DNA of 64,000 nt from Alteracholeplasma palmae J233 (GTDB lineage: Bacteria; Bacillota_I; Bacilli_A; Acholeplasmatales; Acholeplasmataceae). The notes under the pieces were generated by a model. It saw only the letters and a program-made list of their open reading frames with translations. It did no database searches and was not told where the DNA came from. Position 1 is the first letter of the stretch, and each line of letters starts with the position of its first letter. The stretch covers positions 779,499-843,498 of the forward strand of contig NC_022538.1 in assembly GCF_000968055.1 (NCBI RefSeq), given 5' to 3'. Shown here piece by piece: positions 1 through 8,673 of this stretch. The translations under genes were made by a program, and so were the position numbers.

Positions 1-2
1 GT

Positions 3-797
3 GTCTTTAATGTTTTAGATGAAAGTGATGAAACACCAGATACAAAAGACGCCATAACTCTTTTAAATCCAAAAGGAAATATTGAATTTAAGAATGTTTC
101 TTTTGGATACAACGCAAATAAAACAATTATTCATAACTTAAATTTCACTGCCAAAGAAGGTCAAAAAGTAGCAATCGTTGGACCAACAGGAGCTGGAAAA
201 ACAACTATTGTTAATTTACTAATGAGATATTACGATCTTTTATCTGGAAAGATATTATTAGATGGATATGATATTACACAACTTAAAAGAAATGAATACA
301 GAAAACTATATTCTATGGTCTTACAAGATACATGGATTTTTAGAGGCACTGTATTTGAAAATATTACATACGGTAATGAAAACAAGAATTTTAATGATGT
401 AGTAGAAGCGGCTAAAAAAGCTAGAATTCATCATTATATTATGAACTTGCCTAAAGGCTATGATACTATTTTATCTGATGATGGCATAAGTATTTCTAAA
501 GGACAAAGACAACTTTTAGTTATCGCTAGAGCAATTCTTTCAGACTCTAAAATATTAATTCTTGATGAAGCAACTTCTAATGTAGATACTCACACTGAAA
601 TAAAAATTCAAGAAGCAATGTCTAATTTAATGGAACATAGAACTTCATTTATCATTGCTCATAGACTTTCAACAATTATGAATGCAGACTTAATTTTAGT
701 ATTAAAAGATGGTGATGTCATAGAATCTGGTAATCACCAACAATTAATGCTTAAAAAAGGATTCTACTACGAACTATTTATGAGCCAGTTTAAATAA
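3..797 (+). CDS. ABC exporter, C-terminal ATP-binding part (5' end outside window)
   Basis: The frame is open from the first bases of the window, so the start and any membrane domain lie upstream. The visible part is a full nucleotide-binding domain: Walker A GPTGAGKT (nt 180-203), a Q-loop in MVLQDTWIF, a signature written ISKGQRQ instead of LSGGQ, Walker B ILILDEATSNVD and the switch histidine in IAHRLST. This layout is typical of MdlB/MsbA-type exporters with fused membrane and ATPase domains, which export lipids, drugs or peptides. The substrate cannot be told from this part. The non-canonical signature suggests it may be one half of a heterodimeric exporter with one degenerate site; this is inference. 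Confidence 0.93.
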   Translation, partial: VFNVLDESDETPDTKDAITLLNPKGNIEFKNVSFGYNANKTIIHNLNFTAKEGQKVAIVGPTGAGKTTIVNLLMRYYDLLSGKILLDGYDITQLKRNEYRKLYSMVLQDTWIFRGTVFENITYGNENKNFNDVVEAAKKARIHHYIMNLPKGYDTILSDDGISISKGQRQLLVIARAILSDSKILILDEATSNVDTHTEIKIQEAMSNLMEHRTSFIIAHRLSTIMNADLILVLKDGDVIESGNHQQLMLKKGFYYELFMSQFK

Positions 798-822
798 ATC
801 TAAGTCATTTATGATAAAATGC

Positions 823-850
823 TTGCATGTAACTTAAAATATGATAAAAT
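823..850 (+). promoter_or_regulatory. Promoter for alaS T-box transcript
   Basis: A -35 box TTGCAT (823-828) and a -10 box TAAAAT (845-850) are separated by 16 nt, just upstream of the T-box leader. Confidence 0.6.
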
Positions 851-856
851 ATCATT

Positions 857-1064
857 AGCAATGATTAAGAGGAGTAGTAATACTTTTATCTAAAGAGAGT
901 CTGTGGCAGGTGTAAACAGATGTTAAAAGATTATGAAGGCTACCTTAGGAGCTAAAAGTAAATCGGCTTTAACGATAAACATAAGGGCTATAACATCAGT
1001 TATAGAACTAAGGTGGTACCGCGAATTTTATTCGTCCTTAGATTAATTTCTAGGGACGTTTTTA
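857..1064 (+). promoter_or_regulatory. T-box leader controlling alaS
   Basis: The conserved T-box core AAGGTGGTACCGCG lies at 1010-1023. It is followed by an intrinsic terminator (arms 1033-1042 and 1049-1058, then a T-run), which competes with the antiterminator. Uncharged tRNA that pairs with the T-box normally stabilises the antiterminator and allows readthrough. A GCT at 939-941 in the upstream stem region is a candidate Ala specifier and agrees with the downstream gene. The exact specifier assignment is uncertain. Confidence 0.93.
1033..1064 (+). terminator. Terminator of the alaS T-box
   Basis: Ten-base arms (1033-1042 and 1049-1058, one G-T pair) with a 6-nt loop are followed by TTTTT. 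Confidence 0.85.
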
Positions 1065-1088
1065 TATTTTTACAAGGAGAATAACAAA

Positions 1089-3671
1089 ATGAAAAAAATG
1101 ACAGGACAACAAATCAGAGAAACATGGTTAAATTTCTTTAAATCTAAGGGACATAAAATTGAACCATCAGCATCACTTATCCCAGTATCAGATCCAACTT
1201 TACTATGGATTAATGCTGGTGTTGCGCCACTTAAAAAATATTTTGATGGAACAGAAAAAACAGACCATGCTAGAATTACGAATGTACAAAAATGTATTCG
1301 TACTAATGACATAGACAACGTAGGAAGAACAGCACGTCACCATACCTTTTTTGAAATGTTAGGTAATTTTTCAATTGGGGATTATTTTAAAGAAGACGCA
1401 ATCAAATACGGATTTGAAATACTAACAAGTGAAAAATGGTTTGGCTTTCCATTAGATAAACTGTATATGACTTATTATCCTGATGATACCCTTGCTTATG
1501 AAACATGGGTTTCGTGTGGTGTTGATCCGAGCCATTTAATTCCATTAGAAGGTAATTTCTGGGAAATTGGAGCTGGCCCATCAGGACCAGATACTGAAAT
1601 ATTCTTTGACCGTGGAGAAGCATATGACAAAAGAGGCAAAGAACTTATAGAACAAGATTTAGAAAATGAAAGATTTATTGAAATATGGAACATCGTATTT
1701 TCACAATATAATGCTGATCCTAGCATTCCAAGAAGCCAATATAAAGAATTACCAAACAAAAATATTGATACAGGAGCTGGGTTAGAAAGATTTGCTTGTG
1801 TACTACAAGGTACAAAAACAAACTTTGAAACAGACCTTTTCTACCCAATCATTCTTGAAACTGAAAAATTATCTCATGTTAAATACGAAGGGCAAATGGC
1901 TTATAAAGTGATTGCTGATCATATTAAAACATTGACATTTGCGATTAGTGATGGAGCTGTTTTATCTAACGAAGGGCGTGGCTATGTTTTACGTAGAGTT
2001 TTACGTCGTGCAGTTAAATACGGTAGAAGTATTGGATTAAATGAACCATTCTTATACCAATTAGTCGATACAGTTGTAGAAATGATGAAAGATTTTTATC
2101 CGAATTTAGTACAAACTAAAGAGATAGTTAAAAAGATAGTTAAAAAAGAAGAAGAAAAATTCTTTGAAACGATTAGTGATGGAGAAAAACACCTATTATC
2201 ATCTATTGAAAACAATCAATTATCAGGAGAGGCAGCATTTAAACTTTATGATACTTATGGTTTTCCTATTGAACTTACACTAGAATACGCAGAAGAAAAT
2301 CATATTACAGTTGATTTAGAAGGTTTTAAACAAGCATTAGAAGAACAAAAAATGCGTTCACGTAACGCAAGAACACAAAATGAAGGAATGAAGAGTCAAG
2401 AAGAAGCTTATATTAACTTTAAAGAAAAATCTAAATTTGTTGGATATAATACTTTAGAAGTTGAAACTAAAGTCATTAAAGTCTTTCCTTCTGGCATAGT
2501 TTTAGAAGAAACACCCTTTTATGCAACAATGGGTGGACAAGTATTTGATAAAGGTACCATTAATGGTTTAGTTGTGACAAATGTTACAAAACTACCAAAT
2601 GGACAATACCTACATGAAGTAGAAGGCGAATTTAATGAAAATGATGATGTTTTAGCAATTGTTTCAAAAGATACAAGAAACTTAGTTTCATCAAACCATA
2701 CAGCAACCCATCTGCTTCACCAAGCAATTAAAGATACTATTGGTAGCCACTCTCACCAACAAGGATCACAAGTAACTAAAGATTTATTAAGATTTGACGT
2801 GAATCATTTTGATAAGATTACAGAAGAAGATATTTTAGCAATTGAAAAAATTGTTAACAATCATATCAAACTAAAAGAAACTGTTATTACAAAAGAAATG
2901 AATATTAATGATGCTAAAAAATTAGGGGCACAAGCTCTATTTAGTGAAAAATATGGTGATGTAGTAAGAGTCGTTAATATCAATGGTTATTCAATTGAAT
3001 TATGTGGTGGAACACATGTTACTAACACTTCTGAAATTGAACAATTTGCGATTACATCAGTAGAATCTATTGGTTCAGGTATTTATCGTTTTGAAGGTGT
3101 TACTAAAAATGTTGAACCACTTATTTTAAATACATTAAAAAACACATTAGCTGATATTAATGAATTGATTCAAAAAGCTAAACGATTAGAAAGCCAAACT
3201 TATAAATTTAATGAAAAAACTTTACCAGAATTAATAGGCAGTTATAAAGATATTCTTAACTATAGAAATTATTTAGAAGAGCTTAAAAATGATGTTAAAA
3301 ACTTTGAAAAAGAAGTATCACTCAAAGAAACACAAAAAATATTAGAAAATGCTTCAGACTTTATTCCTAAAGATCCAAAAGCTAAAATGGTTATCAAAAT
3401 AACAAAATCTATGGATATGTCTACATTAAAACAATTAATTGATGTAATTTATGATAAAATAAAGGCAGATGTGCTATTTGTTGTTCATGTTGATTTAGAT
3501 AAAGCAACATTTATTGCCAAAAGTAATCAAAATAACGCAGGCACTCTCATTAAATTAGCAGCGTCATTAACAAATGGTTCTGGAGGTGGGAAACCTACTT
3601 TAGCCCAAGGTGGAACAAAAGACTTAACCAATTTAGAAAATGCCTTACTAGAAGTAGAAAAAGCTTTATGA
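1089..3671 (+). CDS. alaS: Alanyl-tRNA synthetase
   Basis: Charges tRNA-Ala in the cytoplasm. The 860-residue protein has the class II catalytic domain at its N-terminus, the editing-domain zinc motif HTATHLLH (about residues 537-544) and CGGTH (from C639), and a C-terminal dimerisation region ending in the Gly-rich NGSGGGKPTLAQGG stretch. The ATG at 1089 follows an AAGGAGA ribosome site 8 nt upstream. Regulation is by the T-box leader just upstream. The stop overlaps the ruvX start by 4 nt, so the two are cotranscribed. Length is typical of the family and no key motif is missing. Confidence 0.98.
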   Translation: MKKMTGQQIRETWLNFFKSKGHKIEPSASLIPVSDPTLLWINAGVAPLKKYFDGTEKTDHARITNVQKCIRTNDIDNVGRTARHHTFFEMLGNFSIGDYFKEDAIKYGFEILTSEKWFGFPLDKLYMTYYPDDTLAYETWVSCGVDPSHLIPLEGNFWEIGAGPSGPDTEIFFDRGEAYDKRGKELIEQDLENERFIEIWNIVFSQYNADPSIPRSQYKELPNKNIDTGAGLERFACVLQGTKTNFETDLFYPIILETEKLSHVKYEGQMAYKVIADHIKTLTFAISDGAVLSNEGRGYVLRRVLRRAVKYGRSIGLNEPFLYQLVDTVVEMMKDFYPNLVQTKEIVKKIVKKEEEKFFETISDGEKHLLSSIENNQLSGEAAFKLYDTYGFPIELTLEYAEENHITVDLEGFKQALEEQKMRSRNARTQNEGMKSQEEAYINFKEKSKFVGYNTLEVETKVIKVFPSGIVLEETPFYATMGGQVFDKGTINGLVVTNVTKLPNGQYLHEVEGEFNENDDVLAIVSKDTRNLVSSNHTATHLLHQAIKDTIGSHSHQQGSQVTKDLLRFDVNHFDKITEEDILAIEKIVNNHIKLKETVITKEMNINDAKKLGAQALFSEKYGDVVRVVNINGYSIELCGGTHVTNTSEIEQFAITSVESIGSGIYRFEGVTKNVEPLILNTLKNTLADINELIQKAKRLESQTYKFNEKTLPELIGSYKDILNYRNYLEELKNDVKNFEKEVSLKETQKILENASDFIPKDPKAKMVIKITKSMDMSTLKQLIDVIYDKIKADVLFVVHVDLDKATFIAKSNQNNAGTLIKLAASLTNGSGGGKPTLAQGGTKDLTNLENALLEVEKAL

Positions 3672-4087
3672 AAAAATATTTAGGACTAGATTTAGGAACT
3701 AAAACGTTAGGAGTTGCAATCTCTGAAACAGGAATTATTGCAAGTAACTTAACTACCTTAAGATTTTTAGAAGATGACTATGATGATGCAATTACACAAT
3801 TGATTTCTTTAATCAATGAAAGAAAAATAGATGTTATTGTATTAGGCTATCCTAAACATATGAACAATGATATCGGAGTTCGTGGTAAAATTAGTGAAGA
3901 ATTCAAAGAAAAACTAGTTTCTAGACATCCAATAGAAGTTGTTTTATGGGATGAAAGACTATCAACAAAAACAGCATTACGTATGCTAAGTGATAATAAA
4001 AAGAAAAAGGAAAAACAAAGAGCCTTAAAAGATGAAATGGCAGCCGCTGTGATCTTACAAGGATATCTCGATTTTAAAGGAGCTTAA
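3668..4087 (+). CDS. ruvX: Holliday junction resolvase-like RuvX/YqgF
   Basis: A 139-residue RNase H-fold protein of the YqgF family. In this family the roles described are pre-16S rRNA end processing and Holliday-junction cleavage. The N-terminal GLDLGTKTLGVAIS strand carries the first acidic residue, LWDERLST follows in the middle, and DEMAAAVILQGYL near the end carries the last conserved Asp. The start overlaps the alaS stop (ATGA), and the next gene begins 1 nt after its stop. The alaS-ruvX-yrzB order is the usual one in Firmicutes. Confidence 0.95.
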   Translation: MKKYLGLDLGTKTLGVAISETGIIASNLTTLRFLEDDYDDAITQLISLINERKIDVIVLGYPKHMNNDIGVRGKISEEFKEKLVSRHPIEVVLWDERLSTKTALRMLSDNKKKKEKQRALKDEMAAAVILQGYLDFKGA

Positions 4088-4088
4088 A

Positions 4089-4364
4089 ATGAAAGAAGAA
4101 AAATTAAGTATTATTAGAGATGATGAAGAAACATTAGCAACTATTTTATTCACATATAATAATGATGATAAAAACTATGTTGTATTTGAATTTGATGATA
4201 CAAAAGAAATTAGCGCTGCAATCTATGAAGAAAACGATAATGATGAAGGTATTTTAGTGGATATTGAAACGGATGAAGAATGGGATATGATCGATAAAGT
4301 ATTAGACAAATACTTTGATGAGTTAGAAGCAGAATTAGACGAAGAAGAGTTTGATGAAGAATAA
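4089..4364 (+). CDS. yrzB: DUF1292 family protein (YrzB-like)
   Basis: A 91-residue, very acidic protein (the last third is almost all Asp and Glu) of the DUF1292 family, which follows ruvX in many Firmicutes. Its function is unknown. No membrane segment or catalytic motif is visible. It starts at ATG directly after ruvX, and its 3' end overlaps the next start by 11 nt, so it is translated as part of the alaS operon. Confidence 0.88.
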   Translation: MKEEKLSIIRDDEETLATILFTYNNDDKNYVVFEFDDTKEISAAIYEENDNDEGILVDIETDEEWDMIDKVLDKYFDELEAELDEEEFDEE

Positions 4365-4938
4365 AATACAAGTTTTACAAGAAATGAAAAGCTACGCAGA
4401 AACAAATGATGTTCCTATCATTTGTGATGAGGGGCTTTCATTTTTGTTAAAGACGATAAAAGAAAATAATGTAAAAAGTATTCTAGAAATCGGAACTGCG
4501 ATTGGCTATAGTGCTCTTTTAATGAGTGAGCCTGATATTAAAGTAGATACCATTGAAAGAGACCTTAAACGATATCAGGAAGCAAGCCAATTTCTTAAAC
4601 CATTAGATTACCCTATACATCTAATTTACGCAGATGCCCTTTTATATGATGGGCCGCTTAATCAATACGACTTGATTTTTATTGATGCCGCAAAGGCCCA
4701 ATATGAAAAATTTTTCAATAAATACCAACACTATTTAAAACCTAATGGAATCATTGTGTGTGATAATTTAAACTTTCATAATTTAACACCAGAAATGGTT
4801 TCAAGAAATACAAGACAACTGTTAAGAAAAATTAATGGATTTAAAGATTTTTTAACAGAAAATAGTTTATATGAAACAACCTTTTATAATGTAGGTGATG
4901 GCATGAGTATTTCTAGGAGAAAAGAAGGACAACAATGA
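4354..4938 (+). CDS. trmR: tRNA 5-hydroxyuridine methyltransferase (O-methyltransferase)
   Basis: A class I SAM-dependent O-methyltransferase of the YrrM/TrmR type (194 residues). SAM motif I is ILEIGTAIGYS, followed by the acidic VDTIERD strand and IFIDAAKAQYEKF. In Bacillus, TrmR methylates ho5U34 of tRNAs to mo5U. The two genes that follow are the U32-family proteins that make ho5U, which strongly supports this role over a generic catechol-type methyltransferase. The start is taken as ATG 4354; a TTG at 4351 is also in frame. It overlaps the gene before and the gene after (ATGA). Confidence 0.87.
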   Translation: MKNKIQVLQEMKSYAETNDVPIICDEGLSFLLKTIKENNVKSILEIGTAIGYSALLMSEPDIKVDTIERDLKRYQEASQFLKPLDYPIHLIYADALLYDGPLNQYDLIFIDAAKAQYEKFFNKYQHYLKPNGIIVCDNLNFHNLTPEMVSRNTRQLLRKINGFKDFLTENSLYETTFYNVGDGMSISRRKEGQQ

Positions 4939-5807
4939 AAATTTTAACAACAATTTATAGTAAAGAAGCGCTCATTGAAAATAAAGACTACCTAGATGGT
5001 ATCATCACTGGAAATGAAGTATATGCCACTAGATTAACCCATAGTTTTGAGTTAGATGAAATACTTGAAATCATAGATATAGCTAATAGGCTTCATAAAG
5101 AATGTTTCATTACCCTTAATCAAATGTACACTAATGAACACTTAGAAGAAGTAAGTCAATTTATTGATAAACTACCAATTGATAAAATCACAGGCTATAT
5201 CATCGCTGATATAGGTGTTTATATGATATTAAAGGATAAGAACTTACACAATAAAGCTATTTATAATCCAGAAACATTACTTACTAATTATTTTGATTTT
5301 AACTACTTAGCAGAAACAGGTATTTTTGGAGGCTTTGTGGCAAAAGAAATTACATTAGAAGATATCAAAATTATTAATAAGAATAAAAAGACACATACCT
5401 TTATGGTAGGTCATGGGCATTTAAACATGTTTTATTCAAAAAGAAAACTGCTTAAAAACTACGCTGACTACTTAAATAGTAAAGAAGACTTTAAAGATAA
5501 ACAAGATTTACTGATTATAGAAGAAAAAAGAAAAGATGATCCATATCCAGTATTAGAAGATTATGCTGGAACACATGTTTTTAGAAGTAAAGTTTTTTCA
5601 AGTTTAGAAGAATTAAGTGAGATTAAAAAAGCAATTGATTATCTTGTGATAGACACAATCTTTAAAGATGATGCATACTTAAAACTCATATTACCAATGT
5701 ATTATGATAATCAAATAAATAAAGAAACGATTGACCAATTACAGTCTAAATACAATGAATCCTGGGATAAAGGATTCCTATTTAATAAGACTTTTTATAA
5801 GAGGTAA
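4935..5807 (+). CDS. trhP1: U32 family protein, tRNA hydroxylation subunit TrhP1-like
   Basis: A 290-residue member of the peptidase U32 superfamily in the short YrrN/TrhP1 form: a TIM-barrel-like N-terminal region without the Cys-rich cluster seen in its neighbour. In Bacillus the TrhP1/TrhP2 pair is needed for prephenate-dependent 5-hydroxylation of U34 in tRNA, the substrate step for TrmR. It overlaps trmR by 4 nt and is followed 4 nt later by the longer partner, the same order as in Bacillus. The specific role is inferred from context; the fold assignment is firmer. Confidence 0.82.
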   Translation: MKILTTIYSKEALIENKDYLDGIITGNEVYATRLTHSFELDEILEIIDIANRLHKECFITLNQMYTNEHLEEVSQFIDKLPIDKITGYIIADIGVYMILKDKNLHNKAIYNPETLLTNYFDFNYLAETGIFGGFVAKEITLEDIKIINKNKKTHTFMVGHGHLNMFYSKRKLLKNYADYLNSKEDFKDKQDLLIIEEKRKDDPYPVLEDYAGTHVFRSKVFSSLEELSEIKKAIDYLVIDTIFKDDAYLKLILPMYYDNQINKETIDQLQSKYNESWDKGFLFNKTFYKR

Positions 5808-5811
5808 GAAA

Positions 5812-6993
5812 ATGACGGAATTATTAGCCCCCGCTGGGGATTTAGAAAAATTAAAAATTGCTTTATTATATGGAGCTGACGCAGTATTTATAGGTGGACA
5901 ACAGTTTTCACTAAGAGCACGTGCCTCTAATTTTACTGTAGATGACATAAAAGAAGCTACTACTTTCGCCCACAATTTAAATAAAAAAGTATATGTAACA
6001 ACTAATATTATTCCTCATCATGAAGATATGCATGATTTAATTGAGTATTTACAAGCATTAGAAGAAGCTAAAGTAGATGCAATCATCGCAGCTTCTCCAT
6101 ATATTGTGGATACTGCATTAAAACATACAAACTTAGAAGTACATATATCTACTCAGCAATCAGCACTAAATACGCAAACAGTTCAATTTTGGACTGAAAA
6201 AAAGGCAAGCCGAGTTGTGTTAGGCCGTGAATTAACAGTAGAAGAAATCAAAGGTATTACAAGTAGTACCGATACTGAAATAGAAGTTTTCATTCATGGT
6301 GGTATGTGCATGTCTTATTCTGGAAGATGTAGTTTATCAGATAATATGACAGGTCGTGATGCTAATAGAGGTGGATGTGCCCACTCATGTCGCTGGAATT
6401 ATGATTTAAAAGAAAATAATGAAAGTTTTTCTGAAGAAGTGCCATTTTCTATGTCTTCTAAAGACTTAGAGGCAGTTCATCAAATTACAAAACTAATAGA
6501 CGCAAATGTATCTTCTTTAAAAATTGAAGGAAGAATGAAGAGTCTACATTATATCGCGACTGTTGTTTCTACTTATAGACAAATGATTGATGAGTATGTA
6601 CATACAAAAGAAATCAAAGACTACGAATATTATGTTAAAAGATTAAAAAAAGCTGAAAATAGATTAGCTTCATCAGGTTTCTTAGAAGGTGTACCAGGAG
6701 TTGAACAACAACTTTATCAAATGAGAAGTGAAAAACCTAGTCAAAACTTCATAGGGATAGTATTAGCTTACGATGAAAAAACTCAAACAGCTTTGGTAGA
6801 ACAAAGAAATTATTTTGAAGTTGGCACAGAAGTCGAAGTAATGAGCCATGAAGAACCTGAAAAATACTTTAAAATAGAAAAAATGACTGATTTAGATGGA
6901 AATGATCTTGATATTGCAAGAAGACCAAAGGAACAACTTTTAATTCATACAAATATTAAGTTACATCCATACGATCTTATAAGATGTCTATAA
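5812..6993 (+). CDS. trhP2: U32 family protein, tRNA hydroxylation subunit TrhP2-like
   Basis: A 393-residue U32 protein. The start begins MTELLAPAGDLEKLK, the standard U32 N-terminus, and the ATG at 5812 has GAGGTAAG upstream; the frame is open farther 5' but that part overlaps trhP1. The family signature is clear: HGGMCMSYSGRCSLS, then NRGGCAHSCRW, with four conserved Cys expected to bind an iron-sulfur cluster. With TrhP1 it should hydroxylate U34 of tRNA. Although named peptidase U32, most members act on RNA or cofactors. It overlaps the next gene by 10 nt. Confidence 0.9.
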   Translation: MTELLAPAGDLEKLKIALLYGADAVFIGGQQFSLRARASNFTVDDIKEATTFAHNLNKKVYVTTNIIPHHEDMHDLIEYLQALEEAKVDAIIAASPYIVDTALKHTNLEVHISTQQSALNTQTVQFWTEKKASRVVLGRELTVEEIKGITSSTDTEIEVFIHGGMCMSYSGRCSLSDNMTGRDANRGGCAHSCRWNYDLKENNESFSEEVPFSMSSKDLEAVHQITKLIDANVSSLKIEGRMKSLHYIATVVSTYRQMIDEYVHTKEIKDYEYYVKRLKKAENRLASSGFLEGVPGVEQQLYQMRSEKPSQNFIGIVLAYDEKTQTALVEQRNYFEVGTEVEVMSHEEPEKYFKIEKMTDLDGNDLDIARRPKEQLLIHTNIKLHPYDLIRCL

Positions 6994-7610
6994 CTAAGTA
7001 TTACTTAATTGATGGCGAGCACATTGAATGCCAAATTGAGTATAAGAAAATTAAAAACGCATATATTAGACTTAAAAATAACATTTTATATGTTAGTGCT
7101 AATAAGTATATTAAAATAGAAGATATTGATCGCTTTGTTATAGAAAAATATCCCTTACTTAAGAATAAAATGGACAAAAAAGTTCATACAGAAAAGTATC
7201 AACTTTGGGGTAAAGTTCTAAGCGAAGATGAATTTTACTTAAAAAACGGATTAAAAATATCAGATAAAAATTACTATCTCATATTAAAAAATGAAGTTAG
7301 GTTAAAAACAGAAGAAATATTTGAAAAAATAAGTTCTAATTTACAAAAACTTGGATTAAACAAAGTACCTTTTATCTACAAGAAATTAACTGCTAAATAC
7401 GGTAGTTGTCACATTGTAAAAAAAGAAATTACTTTAAACATATTCTTAGCTAAAATAGATCCTATCTATTTAGAATATGTGATATATCATGAGTATGCTC
7501 ATTTAATTGTTCCAAATCACTCACAAAAGTTTTATCATGTATTAGATCAATTAATGGCAAATCACAAGGAAATTGAAAAAGAATTAAAGAAGATACCAAT
7601 TATATTTTAA
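6984..7610 (+). CDS. YgjP/M48-like zinc metallopeptidase
   Basis: A 208-residue protein with the zinc motif HEYAHL in YVIYHEYAHLIVPNHSQKF, as in the YgjP-like metallopeptidase (DUF45) family. The N-terminal half is a beta-rich region (IKNAYIRLKNNILYVSA) typical of the same family. There is no signal peptide or membrane segment, so it is likely cytoplasmic. The substrate is unknown. It overlaps trhP2 by 10 nt and ends 41 nt before greA, which has its own promoter. Confidence 0.82.
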   Translation: MSITKYYLIDGEHIECQIEYKKIKNAYIRLKNNILYVSANKYIKIEDIDRFVIEKYPLLKNKMDKKVHTEKYQLWGKVLSEDEFYLKNGLKISDKNYYLILKNEVRLKTEEIFEKISSNLQKLGLNKVPFIYKKLTAKYGSCHIVKKEITLNIFLAKIDPIYLEYVIYHEYAHLIVPNHSQKFYHVLDQLMANHKEIEKELKKIPIIF

Positions 7611-7616
7611 AATTAT

Positions 7617-7624
7617 GTTATAAT
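7617..7624 (+). promoter_or_regulatory. Extended -10 promoter for greA
   Basis: TATAAT (7619-7624) is preceded by TG, with no clear -35. It lies 28 nt before the greA start, which has an AAGGAGG site at 7638-7644. Confidence 0.6.
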
Positions 7625-7651
7625 ATATAGGATATTTAAGGAGGCATTTTT

Positions 7652-8125
7652 ATGGCAGTGAAAAAAGTATACGAACTTACCCAAGCGGGTGTAGATAAGT
7701 TAAAAGAAGAATTAATAGAATTAAAAGATGTAAAAAGAAAAGAAAATCTTGAAGCTTTAAAGGAAGCTAGAGAACAAGGGGATTTATCAGAAAATGCTGA
7801 TTACGATGCTGCTAGAAATGAACAAGCACGTATTGAATCAAGAATTCTTGAAATTGATACAATCTTAAAAAATCTTAAAATTATCAAAACATCAGATGAT
7901 GCATCTGTAAATATTGGTAAAGTAGTTAAATTAAAATTTGTTGAAAAAAACCAAATTAAAGAATTTCATCTAGTAGGTACAATCGAAACTGATCCAATAA
8001 CTGGCAAAATTTCTATTGAATCACCACTAGGAAAAAGTATTAAAGGTCATGAAAAAGGCGAAACAGTTCTAGTTAAATCTGAAACTGGTAGAAACTTCCA
8101 CGTTGAAATATTAGAAGTAGCTTAA
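7652..8125 (+). CDS. greA: Transcription elongation factor GreA
   Basis: Rescues backtracked RNA polymerase by stimulating transcript cleavage. The 157-residue length is typical. The N-terminal coiled coil carries GDLSENADYDAARNEQ with the acidic tip residues, followed by a C-terminal FKBP-like domain (SIESPLGKSIKGHEKGE). It has a strong AAGGAGG ribosome site 7 nt before ATG and its own -10 element. In Bacillus greA also follows the trmR-trhP genes, so synteny supports the call. Confidence 0.97.
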   Translation: MAVKKVYELTQAGVDKLKEELIELKDVKRKENLEALKEAREQGDLSENADYDAARNEQARIESRILEIDTILKNLKIIKTSDDASVNIGKVVKLKFVEKNQIKEFHLVGTIETDPITGKISIESPLGKSIKGHEKGETVLVKSETGRNFHVEILEVA

Positions 8126-8127
8126 AC

Positions 8128-8673
8128 ATGGCGATATATAATAAATGCATTCCTTTAGCGTACTATGCATCAATATATGAAATTCCGTACCAAAGTTATA
8201 AACAACAAGGAATTAATGCCTTGTTTTTTGACTTGGATAATACAATTATTAGTTATGAAGAAACTGAACTAACTACTGAGCATGTAGAATTTTTACAAAA
8301 ATTAGAAAAAGATTTTAAAGTCGTTATTGTATCTAACGCAAGATCTTCTAGAGTTTTAACAGCTATTAAGGGACAGTTTTCATATGTCTATTTATCAAAA
8401 AAGCCTTTTAAAGGCGGCTATAAAAAGGCCTTAAAATTAGCTTCTGTCAATCCAGATGAAGTCCTCATGATAGGAGATCAACTCATGACAGATGTTTATG
8501 GGGCAAGTAGAATGAAGATAAAGGCTGTATTAGTAAAAGCTGTTAAAAGAAAAAGTGATCATTTCTTTACAAGGCTTAATAGAAAAATAGAAAAACTTGT
8601 TCTTAAGAAAATAAAAGCAAAAGAGCCTCTAATTTATAAAGAAAGGTTAGAAGACTATGTCAACGGAAACTAA
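8128..8673 (+). CDS. yqeG: YqeG family HAD IIIA phosphatase
   Basis: A 181-residue HAD-superfamily protein. The nucleophile motif is FFDLDNTI (about residues 31-38), motif II is VVIVSNARSS, and motif III/IV is EVLMIGDQLMTDVYGA. The physiological substrate is unknown. It is the first gene of the yqeG-yqeH-...-holA-rpsT block conserved in Firmicutes and overlaps yqeH by 17 nt. It begins 2 nt after the greA stop and probably shares that transcript. Confidence 0.92.
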   Translation: MAIYNKCIPLAYYASIYEIPYQSYKQQGINALFFDLDNTIISYEETELTTEHVEFLQKLEKDFKVVIVSNARSSRVLTAIKGQFSYVYLSKKPFKGGYKKALKLASVNPDEVLMIGDQLMTDVYGASRMKIKAVLVKAVKRKSDHFFTRLNRKIEKLVLKKIKAKEPLIYKERLEDYVNGN

